Shown here piece after piece: positions 36,711 through 47,735 of a stretch of DNA of 64,000 nt. The stretch is from Pseudorhodoferax soli (GTDB lineage Bacteria > Pseudomonadota > Gammaproteobacteria > Burkholderiales > Burkholderiaceae_C). The DNA lies in NCBI RefSeq assembly GCF_003337555.1, contig NZ_QPJK01000001.1, positions 124,001-188,000 of the forward strand, given 5' to 3'. Below the pieces are notes generated by a model. It was not told the DNA's origin. It was given only the letters and a program-made list of their open reading frames with translations, and ran no database searches. How positions within the stretch are numbered: position 1 is the stretch's first letter; every line of letters starts with the position of its first letter. The position numbers and the translations under genes are program-made.

Positions 36711-39590
36711 ATGAGCGACACCCCCGAACAACCCGGCCTGGCCGAACTGTCCAAGTCCTTTGAACCCGCCGCCATCGAGGCGCATTGGGGCCCCGAGTGG
36801 GAACGCCGTGGCCTTGGCGCCGCGGGCGTGCGCGGCACCGGCGTGCCGGATGCGAAAGCCCCCTCCTTCGCGATCCAGCTGCCACCGCCCAACGTCACGG
36901 GCACGCTGCACATGGGCCATGCCTTCAACCAGACCATCATGGATGCGCTGACGCGCTACCACCGCATGGCCGGGTTCAACACGGCCTGGGTGCCCGGCAC
37001 CGACCACGCCGGCATCGCCACGCAGATCGTGGTGGAGCGCCAGCTGCAGGAGCAGGGCATCAGCCGCCACGACCTGGGCCGCGCCCAGTTCACGGCCAAG
37101 GTCTGGGAGTGGAAGCACCAGTCCGGCAACACCATCACCACGCAGATGCGCCGCATGGGCGACAGCGTGGACTGGAGCCGCGAGTACTTCACGATGGACG
37201 ACAAGCTCTCGAAGGTGGTGACCGATACCTTCGTGAAGCTGTACCAGCAGGGCCTGATCTACCGCGGCAAGCGGCTGGTGAACTGGGACCCCAAGCTGCA
37301 GTCCGCCGTGTCCGACCTGGAGGTCGAGAGCGAGGAGAAGGACGGCTCGCTCTGGCACATCGCCTACCCGCTGGCCGATGGATCGGGCAGCCTGACCGTG
37401 GCGACGACGCGGCCCGAGACCATGCTGGGCGACGTGGCCGTGATGGTGCACCCCGAGGACGAGCGCTACACCCACCTGATCGGCAAGACCGTGGTGTTGC
37501 CGCTGGTGGGCCGCGAGATCCCCGTCATCGCCGACGACTACGTCGACAAGGCCTTCGGCACCGGCGTGGTCAAGGTCACGCCCGCGCACGATGTGAACGA
37601 CTACGCCGTGGGCCAGCGCCACAAGCTGCCGATGATCTGCGTGCTGACGCTGCAGGCCACCATCAACGACGAGGCGCCAGAGAAGTACCGCGGCCTGAAC
37701 CGCTTCGTGGCACGCAAGGCCATCGTGGCCGACCTGGACGCCATCGGCGCACTGGTCGAGACCAAGAAGCACAAACTCACGGTGCCGATCTGCACGCGCA
37801 CGGGCGAGGTGGTCGAGCCGATGCTGACCGACCAGTGGTTCGTGGCCATGACCAAGGTGTCGGAACAGGACCCGACGGGCAAGAGCATCGCGCAAAAGGC
37901 CATCGACGCCGTCAAGAGCGGCGAGGTGCGCTTCGTGCCGGAGAACTGGGTCAACACCTACGACCAGTGGATGGGCAACATCCAGGACTGGTGCATCAGC
38001 CGCCAGCTCTGGTGGGGCCACCAGATTCCCGCCTGGTACGACGAGGACGGCAAGGTCTACGTGGCCACGAGCGAGGCCGAAGCGCAGGCCCAGGCACCGG
38101 GTAAAACGCTGCGCCGCGACGAGGACGTGCTGGACACCTGGTACTCCTCGGCCCTGGTGCCGTTCAGCACCATGGGCTGGCCCGCGCAGACCGACGCTCC
38201 CACCGACGACTACAACCTGTACCTGCCTTCCACCGTGCTGGTGACGGGCTACGACATCATCTTCTTCTGGGTCGCCCGGATGATCATGATGACGACGCAC
38301 TTCACGGGCCGCGTGCCGTTCAAGCACGTCTACATCCACGGCCTGGTGCGCGACGCGCAGGGCAAGAAGATGAGCAAGTCCGAGGGCAACGTGCTCGATC
38401 CGGTGGACCTGATCGACGGCATCGCGCTCGCCCCGCTGCTGGACAAGCGCACCACCGGCCTGCGCAAGCCCGAGACCGCGCCCCAGGTGCGCAAGAACAC
38501 CGAGAAGGAGTTTCCCGAGGGGATCCCGGCCTACGGCGCGGACGCGTTGCGCTTCACCTTCGCGGCGCTGGCCTCGCTGGGCCGCAGCATCAACTTCGAC
38601 AGCAAGCGCTGCGAGGGCTACCGCAACTTCTGTAACAAGCTCTGGAACGCGACGCGCTTCGTGCTGATGCACTGTGAAGGGCGCGACTGCGGCCTGGCCG
38701 AGCACACGAAGGAGCAGTGCCAGCCCGGCGGCGAGTTCCACGGCTACATGCACTTCAGCCAGGCCGACCGCTGGATCAGCTCGGTGCTGCAGCAGGTCGA
38801 GGCCGAGATCGCCAAGGGCTTCGCCGAGTACCGCCTGGACAACGTGGCCAACGCGCTCTACGACTTCGTCTGGAACCAGTTCTGCGACTGGTACCTGGAG
38901 ATCGCCAAGGTGCAGATCCAGAACGGCGGCGAGGCCGAGCAGCGCGCCACGCGGCGCACGCTGATCCGCACGCTCGAGGCCATCCTGCGGCTGGCGCACC
39001 CCATCATCCCGTTCATCACCGAAGCGCTGTGGCAGAAGGTCGCGCCCGTGGCCGGCCTGCCCGGCCCCTCGGTCAGCGTGGCGAAGTATCCGCAGGCGCA
39101 GCCGGCCAAGATCGACGAGGCGGCCATCGCCCATGTGGCCAGGCTGCGCTCGGTGGTCGACGCCTGCCGCAACCTGCGTGGCGAGATGAACGTCTCGCCG
39201 GCCACCAGGATGCCGCTCTACGTGGTGGGCGATGCCGAGTTCATGCGCGGCGCTGCGCCGGTGCTGCAGGCGTTGGCCAAGCTGGCCGAGGTCAAGGTGT
39301 TCGACGACGAAGCCGCCTGGCAGGCGGCAGCCCAGTCCGCCCCCGTGGCGGTCGTGGGCGAGGCCCGGCTGGCGCTGTACGTGGAGGTCGATGTGGCGGC
39401 CGAGAAGGCCCGCCTGGGCAAGGAAGCGGCACGCATCGAGGGCGAGATCGCCAAGGCCAGCGCCAAGCTGTCCAACGAGGCCTTCGTGGCCAAGGCACCG
39501 CCGGCCGTCATCCAACAAGAGCAAAAACGCGTGGCCGAGTTCTCCGCCACGTTACAGAGGCTTCACGCGCAACTTGTACGATTGGGCTGA
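36711..39590 (+). CDS. valS: Valyl-tRNA synthetase
   Basis: A 959-residue class I synthetase charging tRNA-Val. HIGH-type motif [15 protein letters not shown] (~61-75), editing domain with [10 protein letters not shown], and KMSKS in [14 protein letters not shown] (~552). A ~45-residue insertion after KMSKS ([21 protein letters not shown] region) is common in betaproteobacterial ValS. The C-terminal coiled coil ([22 protein letters not shown]) is complete. ATG 36711 begins the conserved N-terminus; upstream in-frame sequence is unsupported. Confidence 0.96.
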   Translation: MSDTPEQPGLAELSKSFEPAAIEAHWGPEWERRGLGAAGVRGTGVPDAKAPSFAIQLPPPNVTGTLHMGHAFNQTIMDALTRYHRMAGFNTAWVPGTDHAGIATQIVVERQLQEQGISRHDLGRAQFTAKVWEWKHQSGNTITTQMRRMGDSVDWSREYFTMDDKLSKVVTDTFVKLYQQGLIYRGKRLVNWDPKLQSAVSDLEVESEEKDGSLWHIAYPLADGSGSLTVATTRPETMLGDVAVMVHPEDERYTHLIGKTVVLPLVGREIPVIADDYVDKAFGTGVVKVTPAHDVNDYAVGQRHKLPMICVLTLQATINDEAPEKYRGLNRFVARKAIVADLDAIGALVETKKHKLTVPICTRTGEVVEPMLTDQWFVAMTKVSEQDPTGKSIAQKAIDAVKSGEVRFVPENWVNTYDQWMGNIQDWCISRQLWWGHQIPAWYDEDGKVYVATSEAEAQAQAPGKTLRRDEDVLDTWYSSALVPFSTMGWPAQTDAPTDDYNLYLPSTVLVTGYDIIFFWVARMIMMTTHFTGRVPFKHVYIHGLVRDAQGKKMSKSEGNVLDPVDLIDGIALAPLLDKRTTGLRKPETAPQVRKNTEKEFPEGIPAYGADALRFTFAALASLGRSINFDSKRCEGYRNFCNKLWNATRFVLMHCEGRDCGLAEHTKEQCQPGGEFHGYMHFSQADRWISSVLQQVEAEIAKGFAEYRLDNVANALYDFVWNQFCDWYLEIAKVQIQNGGEAEQRATRRTLIRTLEAILRLAHPIIPFITEALWQKVAPVAGLPGPSVSVAKYPQAQPAKIDEAAIAHVARLRSVVDACRNLRGEMNVSPATRMPLYVVGDAEFMRGAAPVLQALAKLAEVKVFDDEAAWQAAAQSAPVAVVGEARLALYVEVDVAAEKARLGKEAARIEGEIAKASAKLSNEAFVAKAPPAVIQQEQKRVAEFSATLQRLHAQLVRLG

Positions 39591-39695
39591 CAGCAGCCGA
39601 CCGCTTTGGATGGCATATGCCTTGCTTCCATTTGCGGTACGCTGCCGTGCTTTTTTTGGCTTCCCAATCCTCCTTAGAAAGAGATTCGCATCACC

Positions 39696-40598
39696 ATGTC
39701 CAGCTACCAGAAGACCGTCACCAAAGCCGTTTTCCCCGTCGCGGGTCTCGGCACGCGTTTCCTGCCCGCAACCAAGGCCCAGCCCAAGGAAATGCTGCCG
39801 GTGGTGGACAAGCCGCTGATCCAGTATGCGGTCGAGGAAGCCTACGCAGCCGGCATCCGCCAGATGATCTTCGTGACCGGGCGTAACAAGCGTGCCATCG
39901 AAGACCACTTCGACACCGCCTACGAACTCGAAAGCGAATTGGAAACCGCCGGCAAGAAGGAATTGCTGGCCCTGGTGCGCTCGGTCGCGCCGGACGACAT
40001 GAACTGCTCTTTCGTGCGCCAGCCGCGCTCGCTGGGCCTGGGCCATGCCGTGCTGTGCGCCGAACACCTGGTCGGCAACGAGCCCTTCGGCGTGCTGCTG
40101 GCCGACGATTTGATGATTGGGCCGACCGGCGGCACGCCTGTGCTGGCGCAGATGACGGATGCGTTCAGCCGCCTGGGCACCTCGCTGCTGGCGGTACAGG
40201 AAGTGCCGCTGGAGCAGGTGCGCCGTTACGGCATCGTGGCCGGCGAGAAGATCACCAACATCGAAGGCGGCCGCCTCACCCGCGTGAGCCACATGGTGGA
40301 GAAGCCGGCGCCTGAATCCGCCCCTTCGCGCATGGGCGTGGCAGGGCGCTACATCCTGACGCCTGCCGTCTTCGGACACATCCGCAACCAGGAGCGCGGC
40401 GCCGGTGGTGAGATCCAGCTGACCGACGGCATCGCCGGCCTGCTGAACACCGAAATCGTGCATGCCTTCGAGTACGAGGGCAAGCGCTTCGACTGCGGCA
40501 GCAAGCATGGCTTCCTGGAAGCCACGGTGGAGCTGGCCCTGCAGCACCCGGAAGTCAGCAAGGGCTTCCGCGAGTACCTGAAGTCCCTCTCGATCTGA
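39696..40598 (+). CDS. galU: UTP-glucose-1-phosphate uridylyltransferase
   Basis: A 300-residue nucleotidyltransferase making UDP-glucose for exopolysaccharide, LPS and trehalose synthesis. The signature [19 protein letters not shown] (18-36) and [19 protein letters not shown], and the C-terminal [12 protein letters not shown] are all intact. Full length for the family. It follows valS after 105 bp and converges on the TusA-like gene across a hairpin. Confidence 0.95.
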   Translation: MSSYQKTVTKAVFPVAGLGTRFLPATKAQPKEMLPVVDKPLIQYAVEEAYAAGIRQMIFVTGRNKRAIEDHFDTAYELESELETAGKKELLALVRSVAPDDMNCSFVRQPRSLGLGHAVLCAEHLVGNEPFGVLLADDLMIGPTGGTPVLAQMTDAFSRLGTSLLAVQEVPLEQVRRYGIVAGEKITNIEGGRLTRVSHMVEKPAPESAPSRMGVAGRYILTPAVFGHIRNQERGAGGEIQLTDGIAGLLNTEIVHAFEYEGKRFDCGSKHGFLEATVELALQHPEVSKGFREYLKSLSI

Positions 40599-40607
40599 GG
40601 CTTGCGA

Positions 40608-40631
40608 CCGGCGCCCGGACCGGGGCGCCGG
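40608..40631. terminator. Hairpin between convergent galU and tusA-like genes
   Basis: A perfect 9-bp GC stem (CCGGCGCCC / GGGCGCCGG) with a 6-nt loop between two convergent stops. No T-run follows on either strand, so it may act as a bidirectional transcript-end hairpin rather than a classical intrinsic terminator. Confidence 0.5.
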
Positions 40632-40634
40632 GCC

Positions 40635-40874
40635 TCAGCGCCGACGCAGCACGTGGATGAATTCGGTGCCGACGGTGCTCTGCTGCACCAGTTCGTTGCC
40701 TGTCTGCTTGGCGAAGGCCTGGAAGTCGCGCATCGAGCCCGGATCGGTGGCCACCACGCGCAGGAGCTTGCCGCTGTCCATGTCGCTCAACGCCTTCTTG
40801 GCCTTGAGGATGGGCAGCGGGCAGTTCAGGCCGCGGGTATCGATTTCCTTGTCGATGCTGATGTCGTTGTCCAT
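40635..40874 (-). CDS. TusA family sulfurtransferase/redox protein
   Basis: A 79-residue SirA/TusA-like protein. The motif DTRGLNCPLPILKAKKAL (~12-29) carries the conserved Cys-Pro-x-Pro. Members relay sulfur to tRNA modification or molybdenum-cofactor enzymes. ATG 40874 is preceded by GAGGAG; an earlier in-frame ATG gives an unconserved leader overlapping the NUDIX gene. Placed with a NUDIX gene and cysM, both on the same strand. Confidence 0.88.
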   Translation of the reverse strand: MDNDISIDKEIDTRGLNCPLPILKAKKALSDMDSGKLLRVVATDPGSMRDFQAFAKQTGNELVQQSTVGTEFIHVLRRR

Positions 40875-40903
40875 GGGGCTCCTCGAAATGCGGCGGATTC
40901 TAG

Positions 40904-41419
40904 TCAGCGCTCCAGGTACTGCGGCGTGATGCCGCGCGAGAGCAGCCACTTCGCCAAGGCCTGGCCGGTGCCCGCGCGCCAGCACTTCACATCCTCCAGC
41001 GCATAGAGCCGGTAGTCCACGAGCTCGGGCGACAGGCGCACCTCGCCATGCGCCTGCGCGTGGTAGGCGATGATGACCTGGTTCATGCGCTGGAAGTCGT
41101 AGACGCCGACCAGGTCCAGCGCACTCACTTCCAACGCGGTTTCCTCCTGGATCTCACGGCGGATGCCCTCCTCGGGCGACTCGCCGGCCTCCATGAAGCC
41201 CGTGATCAGCGCGTACATCTTGCCGGGCCAGGCGGCATTGCGTGCCAGCAGCACCTTGCCCTCGTACTCGATGATGGCGGCCAGCACGGGCGTCGGGTTG
41301 TTCCAGTGGGTGTAACCGCAGGAGACGCAGCGCAGGCGTTCCTTGGCACCACCGTCTTCCAGCGAGGTGATCCACTCCAATGCGTTGGCGCACTGGGGGC
41401 AAAACTTGAAGTCCGCCAT
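40904..41419 (-). CDS. NUDIX hydrolase with N-terminal zinc ribbon (NudC-like)
   Basis: A 171-residue protein. An N-terminal CPQC...CVSC zinc ribbon (residues 7-33) is followed by a NUDIX box GFMEAGESPEEGIRREIQEE (~75-94) with intact REIQEE. The architecture resembles the C-terminal part of NADH pyrophosphatase. It hydrolyses a nucleoside diphosphate derivative, substrate not assignable. It lies 66 nt downstream of cysM. Confidence 0.87.
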   Translation of the reverse strand: MADFKFCPQCANALEWITSLEDGGAKERLRCVSCGYTHWNNPTPVLAAIIEYEGKVLLARNAAWPGKMYALITGFMEAGESPEEGIRREIQEETALEVSALDLVGVYDFQRMNQVIIAYHAQAHGEVRLSPELVDYRLYALEDVKCWRAGTGQALAKWLLSRGITPQYLER

Positions 41420-41485
41420 GCTTATCCTTGAATACCTTGCGCTTCGCGCAACGATGCTGACCGCCTTCGGGCGGCCGGGCGGCGA

Positions 41486-42388
41486 TCAGGCCGGAAACAC
41501 GCCGGTGGACAGGTAGCGGTCGCCCCGGTCGCAGACCACGAACACGATGGTCGCGTTCTGCTCGCGCTGCGCGATCTGCTGGGCGACCCAGCAGGCGCCG
41601 GCGGCCGAGATGCCCGCGAAGATGCCCTCCTCGCGCGCCAGGCGCCGGCACATCTCCTCGGCGTCGTCCTGGCTCACGTTGACCGTCTCGTCGACGCGCG
41701 AAGGGTCGTAGATCTTGGGCAGGTACTCCTGCGGCCACTTGCGGATGCCGGGGATGCGCGAGCCCTCGCTGGGCTGGGCGCCGATGACCTGGACCGCCGG
41801 GTTCTTCTCCTTGAGGAAGCGCGACACGCCCGTGATCGTGCCCGTCGTACCCATGGCGCTCACGAAATGCGTGATGCGGCCCTGCGTGGCCTCCCACAGT
41901 TCGGGCCCCGTGGTCTCGTAGTGGATGCGCGGGTTGTCGGCGTTGGCGAACTGGTCGAGCACGCGACCCTTGCCATCGCGCTGCATCTGCTCGGCCAGGT
42001 CGCGCGCGTATTCCATGCCGCCGCTCTTGGGTGTCAGCAGCAGCTCGGCGCCGAAGGCCTTCATGGTCTGCGCACGTTCAATCGAGAGATCCTCCGGCAT
42101 GATCAGCACCATGCGGTAGCCCTTGATCGCCGCGGCCATCGCCAGCGCGATGCCGGTGTTGCCCGAGGTCGCTTCGATCAGCGTATCGCCGGGCTTGATG
42201 TCGCCGCGCTCCTCGGCACGCCGGATCATGGACACCGCGGGCCGGTCCTTCACCGAGCCGGCCGGGTTGTTGCCCTCGAGCTTGCCCAGCACCACATTGC
42301 CGCGCGCCTCGTTGTCCGCAGCGCCGATGCGCTGCAATGCCACGAGCGGCGTTCGGCCGATGGCATCTTCAATCGTCGGGTATTGCAT
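41486..42388 (-). CDS. cysM: Cysteine synthase B
   Basis: A 300-residue PLP enzyme making cysteine from O-acetylserine and sulfide or thiosulfate. The PLP Lys is in NPAGSVKDRPA (~40-50), with EATSGNTGIALA and the phosphate-binding GTTGTITGVSRFL. The motif set matches CysM rather than CysK (short, ending FPA). ATG 42388 begins MQYPTIEDAIGRTPLV; an earlier ATG adds 11 unconserved residues that overlap the tRNA-gene promoter. It is divergent from tRNA-Leu, 42 bp away. Confidence 0.94.
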   Translation of the reverse strand: MQYPTIEDAIGRTPLVALQRIGAADNEARGNVVLGKLEGNNPAGSVKDRPAVSMIRRAEERGDIKPGDTLIEATSGNTGIALAMAAAIKGYRMVLIMPEDLSIERAQTMKAFGAELLLTPKSGGMEYARDLAEQMQRDGKGRVLDQFANADNPRIHYETTGPELWEATQGRITHFVSAMGTTGTITGVSRFLKEKNPAVQVIGAQPSEGSRIPGIRKWPQEYLPKIYDPSRVDETVNVSQDDAEEMCRRLAREEGIFAGISAAGACWVAQQIAQREQNATIVFVVCDRGDRYLSTGVFPA

Positions 42389-42430
42389 GTCTGCACTGTG
42401 CCATAATTTCAGGCTGCCCATGGCGGCTAT

Positions 42431-42515
42431 GCCCGGGTGGTGAAATTGGTAGACGCAGGGGACTCAAAATCCCCCACCGAAAGGTGTGCCGGTTCGATTC
42501 CGGCCCCGGGCACCA
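42431..42515 (+). tRNA. tRNA-Leu(CAA)
   Basis: An 85-nt class II tRNA gene. Acceptor arms GCCCGGG/CCCGGGC pair perfectly, the anticodon loop CTCAAAA sits on GGGGA/TCCCC and gives anticodon CAA, a long variable arm (ACCGAAAGGTG) identifies leucine, the T-arm is GCCGG-TTCGATT-CCGGC, and CCA is encoded. Its 3' end marks the boundary of the accessory region that follows. Confidence 0.97.
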
Positions 42516-42836
42516 TCGCTTTCGTTCAAGGCGATTCACCACGTCTCAAAGTCCCTTGAAATCACGGACTTAGCAGAGAAAAGATGGTTCAAGCGGCTCC
42601 AGCCGCTTCTTCAGGTCCCCCGTTTGCGTGTCCCAGAAGTGTTCCCAGACTGAGGTTTTCGCCGACTTCAGCCTCCGGGGACACCCATGGGATCGCTCAC
42701 CGATCCAAAGATTAGGACCGCCGCAGCCAGCGGCAAAGAAGTACTCCCTCGCCCAGCCTTGAGGCCGTCGTCGCGTCACGAGCCCATGGCACAGACGCGC
42801 AGTACGGCTTGACGGACCTGGACGAGTCGGCCCCTT
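42516..42836. other. Gap after tRNA-Leu, no supported gene
   Basis: About 320 bp between the tRNA-Leu 3' end and the stop of the molybdopterin oxidoreductase gene. It is less GC-rich than its surroundings and holds only a 69-codon minus-strand frame (42570-42779) that I do not recognise. The position, directly 3' of a tRNA gene, is typical for the edge of integrated DNA. No integrase and no second copy of the tRNA 3' end were found in the window. Confidence 0.55.
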
Positions 42837-44948
42837 CTAGCAACAAGATGGTGTCGCCCGATCCCACCTTGCCACCTCCACCGCGGTGTCGTAATAGGTG
42901 GCGCCCTGCCCTATGTCCGCCGCCCCGTCGGACGTGACGGCGTTGGCGTTCTCGCCATCGGCAGACATCTTTTGCCACCAGATCGATGGCGCCACCAGCA
43001 CGCCAGGGCGCACTTTTTCCACCACGCGGGCATCCACCTCGAAAGCGCCGCGCGCGTTGAAAACGCGCACGCGATCGCCGTGCACGATGCCGCGTGCTTG
43101 AGCGTCCGCGGGATTGATTTCTACCCACGGTGGGCCGATCTCGCGCGCCAGCGATGCGATGGAGGAGAAGCTCGAGTTCAGGTAGTGGCGCGCTGGCGGC
43201 GTGAGGAGCATCAAAGGAAAGCGCGCCGCAAGCGCGGGATTGCCCAGTACGGACTCGCGTGGCGGGATGAACTCTGGCACGGCGCTCCAGCCCTGCGCCG
43301 CAGCCGATGCGCTTTCGAACTCGCAGCGGCCCGAGGGAGTGGGGAAGTTGCCATCGGCAAAAGGCGCGAAGCGTTCGGGCAGGTCGAGTCGGCGCCAGCC
43401 GTCGCGGCGCAGCGAGTCGAAGTCAAGCGTCGCATTGACCGGCGCTGTCAGGTCGTGCGCTTCGCGCGCGATCTCCTCATCGCTTTGGCGAAAGCAGGCC
43501 TCGTCAAAACCCATGCGCGCCGCCAGCCGACGGAACAGCTCCGCGTTCGACACAGCTTCGCCCAGCGGCGCGATGGCCTGTTCGTTGAGCATGGTGTAGA
43601 GCGTTCCGTAGGGGCGGTGAACGTCCAATTGCTCCAGCTGCGTGGTGGCGGGCAGCACGATGTCGGCGTAGTCGCAGGTGTCGGTCAGGAAGATCTCGTG
43701 CACCACGGTGAACAGGTCCTCGCGCAACATGCCGCGGCGCAGCAGCGTGTTGTTGGGCGCCACGGCCATGGGATTGGAGGCGTAGACGAACAGGGCCTTG
43801 ATGGGTGGGTCGTTCAGCTCGGTCAGCGCCTTGCCGATCTGCGCCATGTTCACCTTGCGCGGCGGCGGGTCGGGCAGCAGGTGCCGGCCGTCGAGCGCGG
43901 CCAGGTCGGGCGCATGCGCGCCTGCGTTGTCGAGCAGCACGCCGCCCGCAGGCTCGCGCCATGCACCGGTGAGCGCTGGCAGGCAGGCGATGGCGCGCAC
44001 CGCGTTGCCGCCACCGGCATGGCGCTGCAGGCCGAAGTTGACGCGGATGGCGGATGCACGCTCACCACCGTACTGCCGCGCCAGTTGGCGCACGTCGTCG
44101 GCCGCCAGCCCGGTGATGCCGGCCACCACTTCGGGCGTGAAGGCGGCAGCGCGCGCCGCCAGGGCCTCATAGCCGAGCGTGTGCCGCGCAATGTAGTCGT
44201 GGTCGAGCAGGTCCTCGGCGATCAGCACGTGCATCAGGCCGAAGGCCAGCGCCCCGTCGGTGCCGGGCAGCGGCGCCAGGTGCCAGTCCGCCTTCTCGGC
44301 CGATTGCGAACGGTAGGGGTCGATGGCGATCACCCGCGCGCCGTTGCGGCGCGCCTCGGCGATGCGCGTCCACAGGTGCAGGTTCGAGGTGATGGGGTTG
44401 GTCCCCCACAGGAGGATGAGCCGCGACTCGGCGAAATGCGTGATGTCGGTGCCGATCTGCGCTCCGACCACGGTGTTGTAGCCCATGCGGCCGGCGGTGG
44501 CGCACAGCGTGCGCTCGGGCAGCGAGGCGCCCAGCCGGTGGAAGAAACGGCGCGGCATGCCGAAGTTGTGGACCAGGCCCAGGGTGCCCGAGTAGGCGTA
44601 CGGGAAGATGGCCTGCGGATCGTCGGCGGCGATGGCCTGCAGCCGCGTGGCGATGGTGTCCAGCGCCTCGTCCCAGCCGATGCGCTCGAAGCGCCCCTGG
44701 CCGGGGCCCTTGCCTCCGACGCGGCGCATCGGATGGAGCACCCGGTCGGGGCTGTAGGTGCGTTCGAGGTAGCGCGAAACCTTGGTGCACAGCACGCCCT
44801 GCGTGGTCGGGTGCGCCGGGTCGCCCTTGACCTTGGTGGCGACGCCGTCCCGCACGGTGATCAGCATGGCGCAGGTGTCGGGGCAGTCGTGCGGGCAGGT
44901 ACCGTGCACCGTGACTTCCATGCCCGGGTCAAGATCGGTACGGCTCAT
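42837..44948 (-). CDS. Molybdopterin oxidoreductase (DMSO-reductase superfamily)
   Basis: A 703-residue cytoplasmic molybdenum enzyme; no Tat signal. The N-terminal [4Fe-4S] site is CPHDCPDTC plus GVLCTKV (Cys18, 22, 26, 54). Molybdopterin-dinucleotide segments include LLWGTNPITS and VYASNPMAVAPNN, and the C-terminal MopB_CT domain contains VEINPADAQARGI. It should oxidise or reduce a small molecule; the substrate cannot be read from sequence. It is the last gene of the eight-gene operon and overlaps the preceding alcohol-dehydrogenase gene by 20 nt. Confidence 0.87.
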   Translation of the reverse strand: MSRTDLDPGMEVTVHGTCPHDCPDTCAMLITVRDGVATKVKGDPAHPTTQGVLCTKVSRYLERTYSPDRVLHPMRRVGGKGPGQGRFERIGWDEALDTIATRLQAIAADDPQAIFPYAYSGTLGLVHNFGMPRRFFHRLGASLPERTLCATAGRMGYNTVVGAQIGTDITHFAESRLILLWGTNPITSNLHLWTRIAEARRNGARVIAIDPYRSQSAEKADWHLAPLPGTDGALAFGLMHVLIAEDLLDHDYIARHTLGYEALAARAAAFTPEVVAGITGLAADDVRQLARQYGGERASAIRVNFGLQRHAGGGNAVRAIACLPALTGAWREPAGGVLLDNAGAHAPDLAALDGRHLLPDPPPRKVNMAQIGKALTELNDPPIKALFVYASNPMAVAPNNTLLRRGMLREDLFTVVHEIFLTDTCDYADIVLPATTQLEQLDVHRPYGTLYTMLNEQAIAPLGEAVSNAELFRRLAARMGFDEACFRQSDEEIAREAHDLTAPVNATLDFDSLRRDGWRRLDLPERFAPFADGNFPTPSGRCEFESASAAAQGWSAVPEFIPPRESVLGNPALAARFPLMLLTPPARHYLNSSFSSIASLAREIGPPWVEINPADAQARGIVHGDRVRVFNARGAFEVDARVVEKVRPGVLVAPSIWWQKMSADGENANAVTSDGAADIGQGATYYDTAVEVARWDRATPSCC

Positions 44949-46074
44949 TAAAGGCCTCCATGAAGAGCGCCGCCAGGTCCTCGCGCGTCAGCGGGCGCGG
45001 GTTGGTGGGGGTGGAGTGGTCGGCCAGTGCGCCGCCAACGACCTGCTCCAGCGCATCGGCTGGCACGCCCATGGCGCGCAGGCTTGCGGGCAGGCCCAGC
45101 CGCTGGTTGAGCGCGCGCACCGCTTCGGCCAGATCCGCGTCGACGCCCAGGCCGAAGGCGGCGCGCAGGCGCACGTACTTGTCGCCCACGTGGGCCGCGT
45201 TGAAGCGCAGCACCGCCGGCAACAGCACGGCGTTGACCGTGCCGTGGTGCAGCGACGGCGCCGTGAGCGCGCCCAGCGGGTGCGCCAGCGCATGCACCGC
45301 GCCCAGGCCCTTCTGGAACGCCAGGCCGCCCTGGATGCCGGCCATCATCATTTCCCAGCGCGCCTGCCGGTCGTCGGGATGCGCCACGGCGCGCGCGATC
45401 CAGCGCCACGCGCGTGCAGCGCCGTCGAGCGCAATGGCTTCGGCGGGCGGGTTGATGCGCGGCGACAGGAAGGTCTCGATGCAGTGCGTGAGCGCGTCCA
45501 TGCCGGTGCCGGCGGTCAGCGCGGCCGGCATGCCGAGCGTGAGGTCGGGGTCGCACAGCGCACGCCTGGGCAGCAGGTGCGGGCTCACGAACACCAGCTT
45601 GCGGCCGTCGCGCAAGCGGATCAGCGCACCGCGTCCGACCTCGCTGCCGGTGCCGGCGGTGGTCGGTACGGCGACGATCGGTGCGGCGTGTGCGCCGATG
45701 AGGGGCATCGCCGCCATGCCGGCGTAGTGCGCGAGCGGACCTTCGTGCGTGGCCATCAGCGCGACGCCCTTGGCCAGGTCGATCGGCGAGCCGCCTCCGA
45801 TGGCGACCAGGCCGTCGCAGCAATGCGCGCGGTAGCACGCGGTGGCGGCCTCCACCGCCTCTTCGGTCGGGTTGGGCGGGGTCTCGGCGAACACGGCCAC
45901 GCCGTCCGGCGACGGCAGCAGCGCACGGATGCGCGCCAGGATGCCGGCGTGCACGATGCCGGCGTCGGTCACGAGCAACGGCCGGTGGATGCCGAGCGCG
46001 GCCAGTGTGCCGGGCAGCAGCGCGACGGCACCGGCCTCGAACTCAATGTGCGTGAGGTAGTGGATGGTGGTCAT
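44929..46074 (-). CDS. Iron-containing alcohol dehydrogenase family protein
   Basis: A 381-residue type III (Fe) alcohol dehydrogenase. NAD motif GGGSPIDLAK (~95-104), PTTAGTGSEV, and metal-binding GMDALTHCIET plus AHPLGALTAPSLHHG are all present. Related enzymes oxidise alcohols or reduce maleylacetate. ATG 46074 overlaps the ATPase stop (ATGA). The same frame is open far upstream through the ATPase gene but that part is out-of-frame noise. Presumably processes the imported compound. Confidence 0.88.
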   Translation of the reverse strand: MTTIHYLTHIEFEAGAVALLPGTLAALGIHRPLLVTDAGIVHAGILARIRALLPSPDGVAVFAETPPNPTEEAVEAATACYRAHCCDGLVAIGGGSPIDLAKGVALMATHEGPLAHYAGMAAMPLIGAHAAPIVAVPTTAGTGSEVGRGALIRLRDGRKLVFVSPHLLPRRALCDPDLTLGMPAALTAGTGMDALTHCIETFLSPRINPPAEAIALDGAARAWRWIARAVAHPDDRQARWEMMMAGIQGGLAFQKGLGAVHALAHPLGALTAPSLHHGTVNAVLLPAVLRFNAAHVGDKYVRLRAAFGLGVDADLAEAVRALNQRLGLPASLRAMGVPADALEQVVGGALADHSTPTNPRPLTREDLAALFMEAFNEPYRS

Positions 46075-47735
46075 GTGGCGTGCGCCTGCGTGGGATTCCA
46101 TTGCTGTCCCGGCACCGCAGCGATCAGGCGTTGGGTGTAGGCATCCTGCGGGCGGTCGAAGATCTGCTGGGGGCTGCCGCGCTCGACGATGCGGCCCTGG
46201 TGCATCACCAGCACCGTGTCGCACACCTGGGCCGCCACGCGCAGGTCGTGCGTGATGAAGACCAACGCGATCTGCAGCCGCTGCTGCAGTTGGTGCAGCA
46301 GCGCCAGCACCTGCGCCTGCACCGACACATCGAGGGCCGACACCGACTCGTCGGCCACCAGCACCTGCGGGTCGAGCGCCAGCGCCCGGGCGATGCCCAC
46401 GCGCTGGCGCTGGCCGCCAGAGAACTCGTTGGGATAGCGGTCGAACGACGAGGCTTCCAGCCCGACCAGCGCCAGCAGCTCGCGCGCCCTCGCCTCGGCC
46501 TCTGCGCGCGTCTTGCCGCTGGCCACCGGGCCATCGCTGACGATGCGGCCCACCGTCTGGCGCGGGTTGAGCGAGGCGAACGGGTCCTGGAAGACCATCT
46601 GGATGCCTTTGCGCAGCGGCCGGAAGGCGTGCGCAGACATCGCGGCGATGTCGCGGCCGTTGAACAGCATCTGCCCGCCGTCGACATCGACCAGCTTGAG
46701 CAGGCACTTGCCGATGGTCGACTTGCCGGAGCCGGATTCGCCGACGATGCCCAGCGTCTCGCCACGGCGCACGGTGAAGCTCACGTCGTCCACCGCCCGC
46801 ACCACGCGCCTGGCGCCGAACCAGCCGCCGCCGCTGGCGTAGGTCTTGCTCAGCTTGCGCACGTCGAGCACCGGCGGGCTTTCGGCCACCGCGTCGCGCA
46901 GGCCGGTGCGCCGGCGCGGCACCGCGGCGATCAGGCGCTGCGTGTAGGGATGCCGGGGCGCGTTGAGCACCTGTTCGGCGTGGCCGACCTCGACCAGCAC
47001 CCCCTTCTCCATGACCGCCACGCGGTCGGCGATCTCGGCGACGACGCCGAAGTCGTGGGTGATGAACATGACGCCCATGGCCGTGGCCTGGCCGTCGCTG
47101 CCGGCGCGCCTGCTGCGCTGGATGGACTGGATCAGCGCGAGGATCCGCGCCTGCGTGGTCACGTCCAGCGCGGTGGTCGGCTCGTCTGCGATGAGGATGG
47201 CCGGCTCCAGCGCCAGCGCCATCGCGATCATCACGCGCTGGCGCTGGCCGCCGGACAGGCGAAACGGATACGCTGCGCGCATGCGCTCGGGGTCCGGCAG
47301 GCCGACGAACGCCATCAGCTCGGCCACCCGGCGCTCGACCTGCACCGCGTCGCTGACGCCGTGTACCTGCAGCACCTCGGCGATCTGCTGACCCACGCGC
47401 ATCACCGGGTTGAGCGCGGACAGCGGCTCCTGGAAGATCATGCCGATGGCGCTGCCACGCAGCTTGCGCAACTCGTCCTCGGGCAGAGTGAGCAGATCGC
47501 GGCCCTGGAACAGGATGCGGCCAGCCGAGGGCTGCATGTAGCTGGGCAGCAGGCCCATGACCGCGTTGGCGCTCATCGACTTGCCAGAGCCGGACTCGCC
47601 CACCACGCACAGGATCTCGCCGGCATGCAGGGTGAGGTCGATGCCCTGCACGGCGAAAGCGCGGTCGCCGCCGCCCGGAATCGGGATGGACAGGCTCTCG
47701 ATCTGCAGCAGCGCGCTGCCCTGGCCGGCGCTCAT
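46071..47735 (-). CDS. Dual-ATPase of a peptide/nickel-type ABC importer
   Basis: A 554-residue protein with two ABC domains in tandem (GsiA/DppDF fusion-like). First domain Walker [10 protein letters not shown] (~45-53), LSGGQRQRV, and DEPTTALDV; second Walker [20 protein letters not shown] and DESVSALDV, with the oligopeptide-type C-terminal ends [12 protein letters not shown] and [12 protein letters not shown] in each. It powers the permeases encoded upstream. ATG 47735 overlaps the permease stop. Confidence 0.92.
   Translation of the reverse strand: MSAGQGSALLQIESLSIPIPGGGDRAFAVQGIDLTLHAGEILCVVGESGSGKSMSANAVMGLLPSYMQPSAGRILFQGRDLLTLPEDELRKLRGSAIGMIFQEPLSALNPVMRVGQQIAEVLQVHGVSDAVQVERRVAELMAFVGLPDPERMRAAYPFRLSGGQRQRVMIAMALALEPAILIADEPTTALDVTTQARILALIQSIQRSRRAGSDGQATAMGVMFITHDFGVVAEIADRVAVMEKGVLVEVGHAEQVLNAPRHPYTQRLIAAVPRRRTGLRDAVAESPPVLDVRKLSKTYASGGGWFGARRVVRAVDDVSFTVRRGETLGIVGESGSGKSTIGKCLLKLVDVDGGQMLFNGRDIAAMSAHAFRPLRKGIQMVFQDPFASLNPRQTVGRIVSDGPVASGKTRAEAEARARELLALVGLEASSFDRYPNEFSGGQRQRVGIARALALDPQVLVADESVSALDVSVQAQVLALLHQLQQRLQIALVFITHDLRVAAQVCDTVLVMHQGRIVERGSPQQIFDRPQDAYTQRLIAAVPGQQWNPTQAHAT

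Noticed and set aside
42431-42515. Defined integration site (attL/attR) at tRNA-Leu
   Set aside because: No second copy of the tRNA 3' end and no integrase gene were found in the window.
42570-42779. 69-codon minus-strand frame after tRNA-Leu as a gene
   Set aside because: No recognised motif and no ribosome site; may be a decayed fragment.
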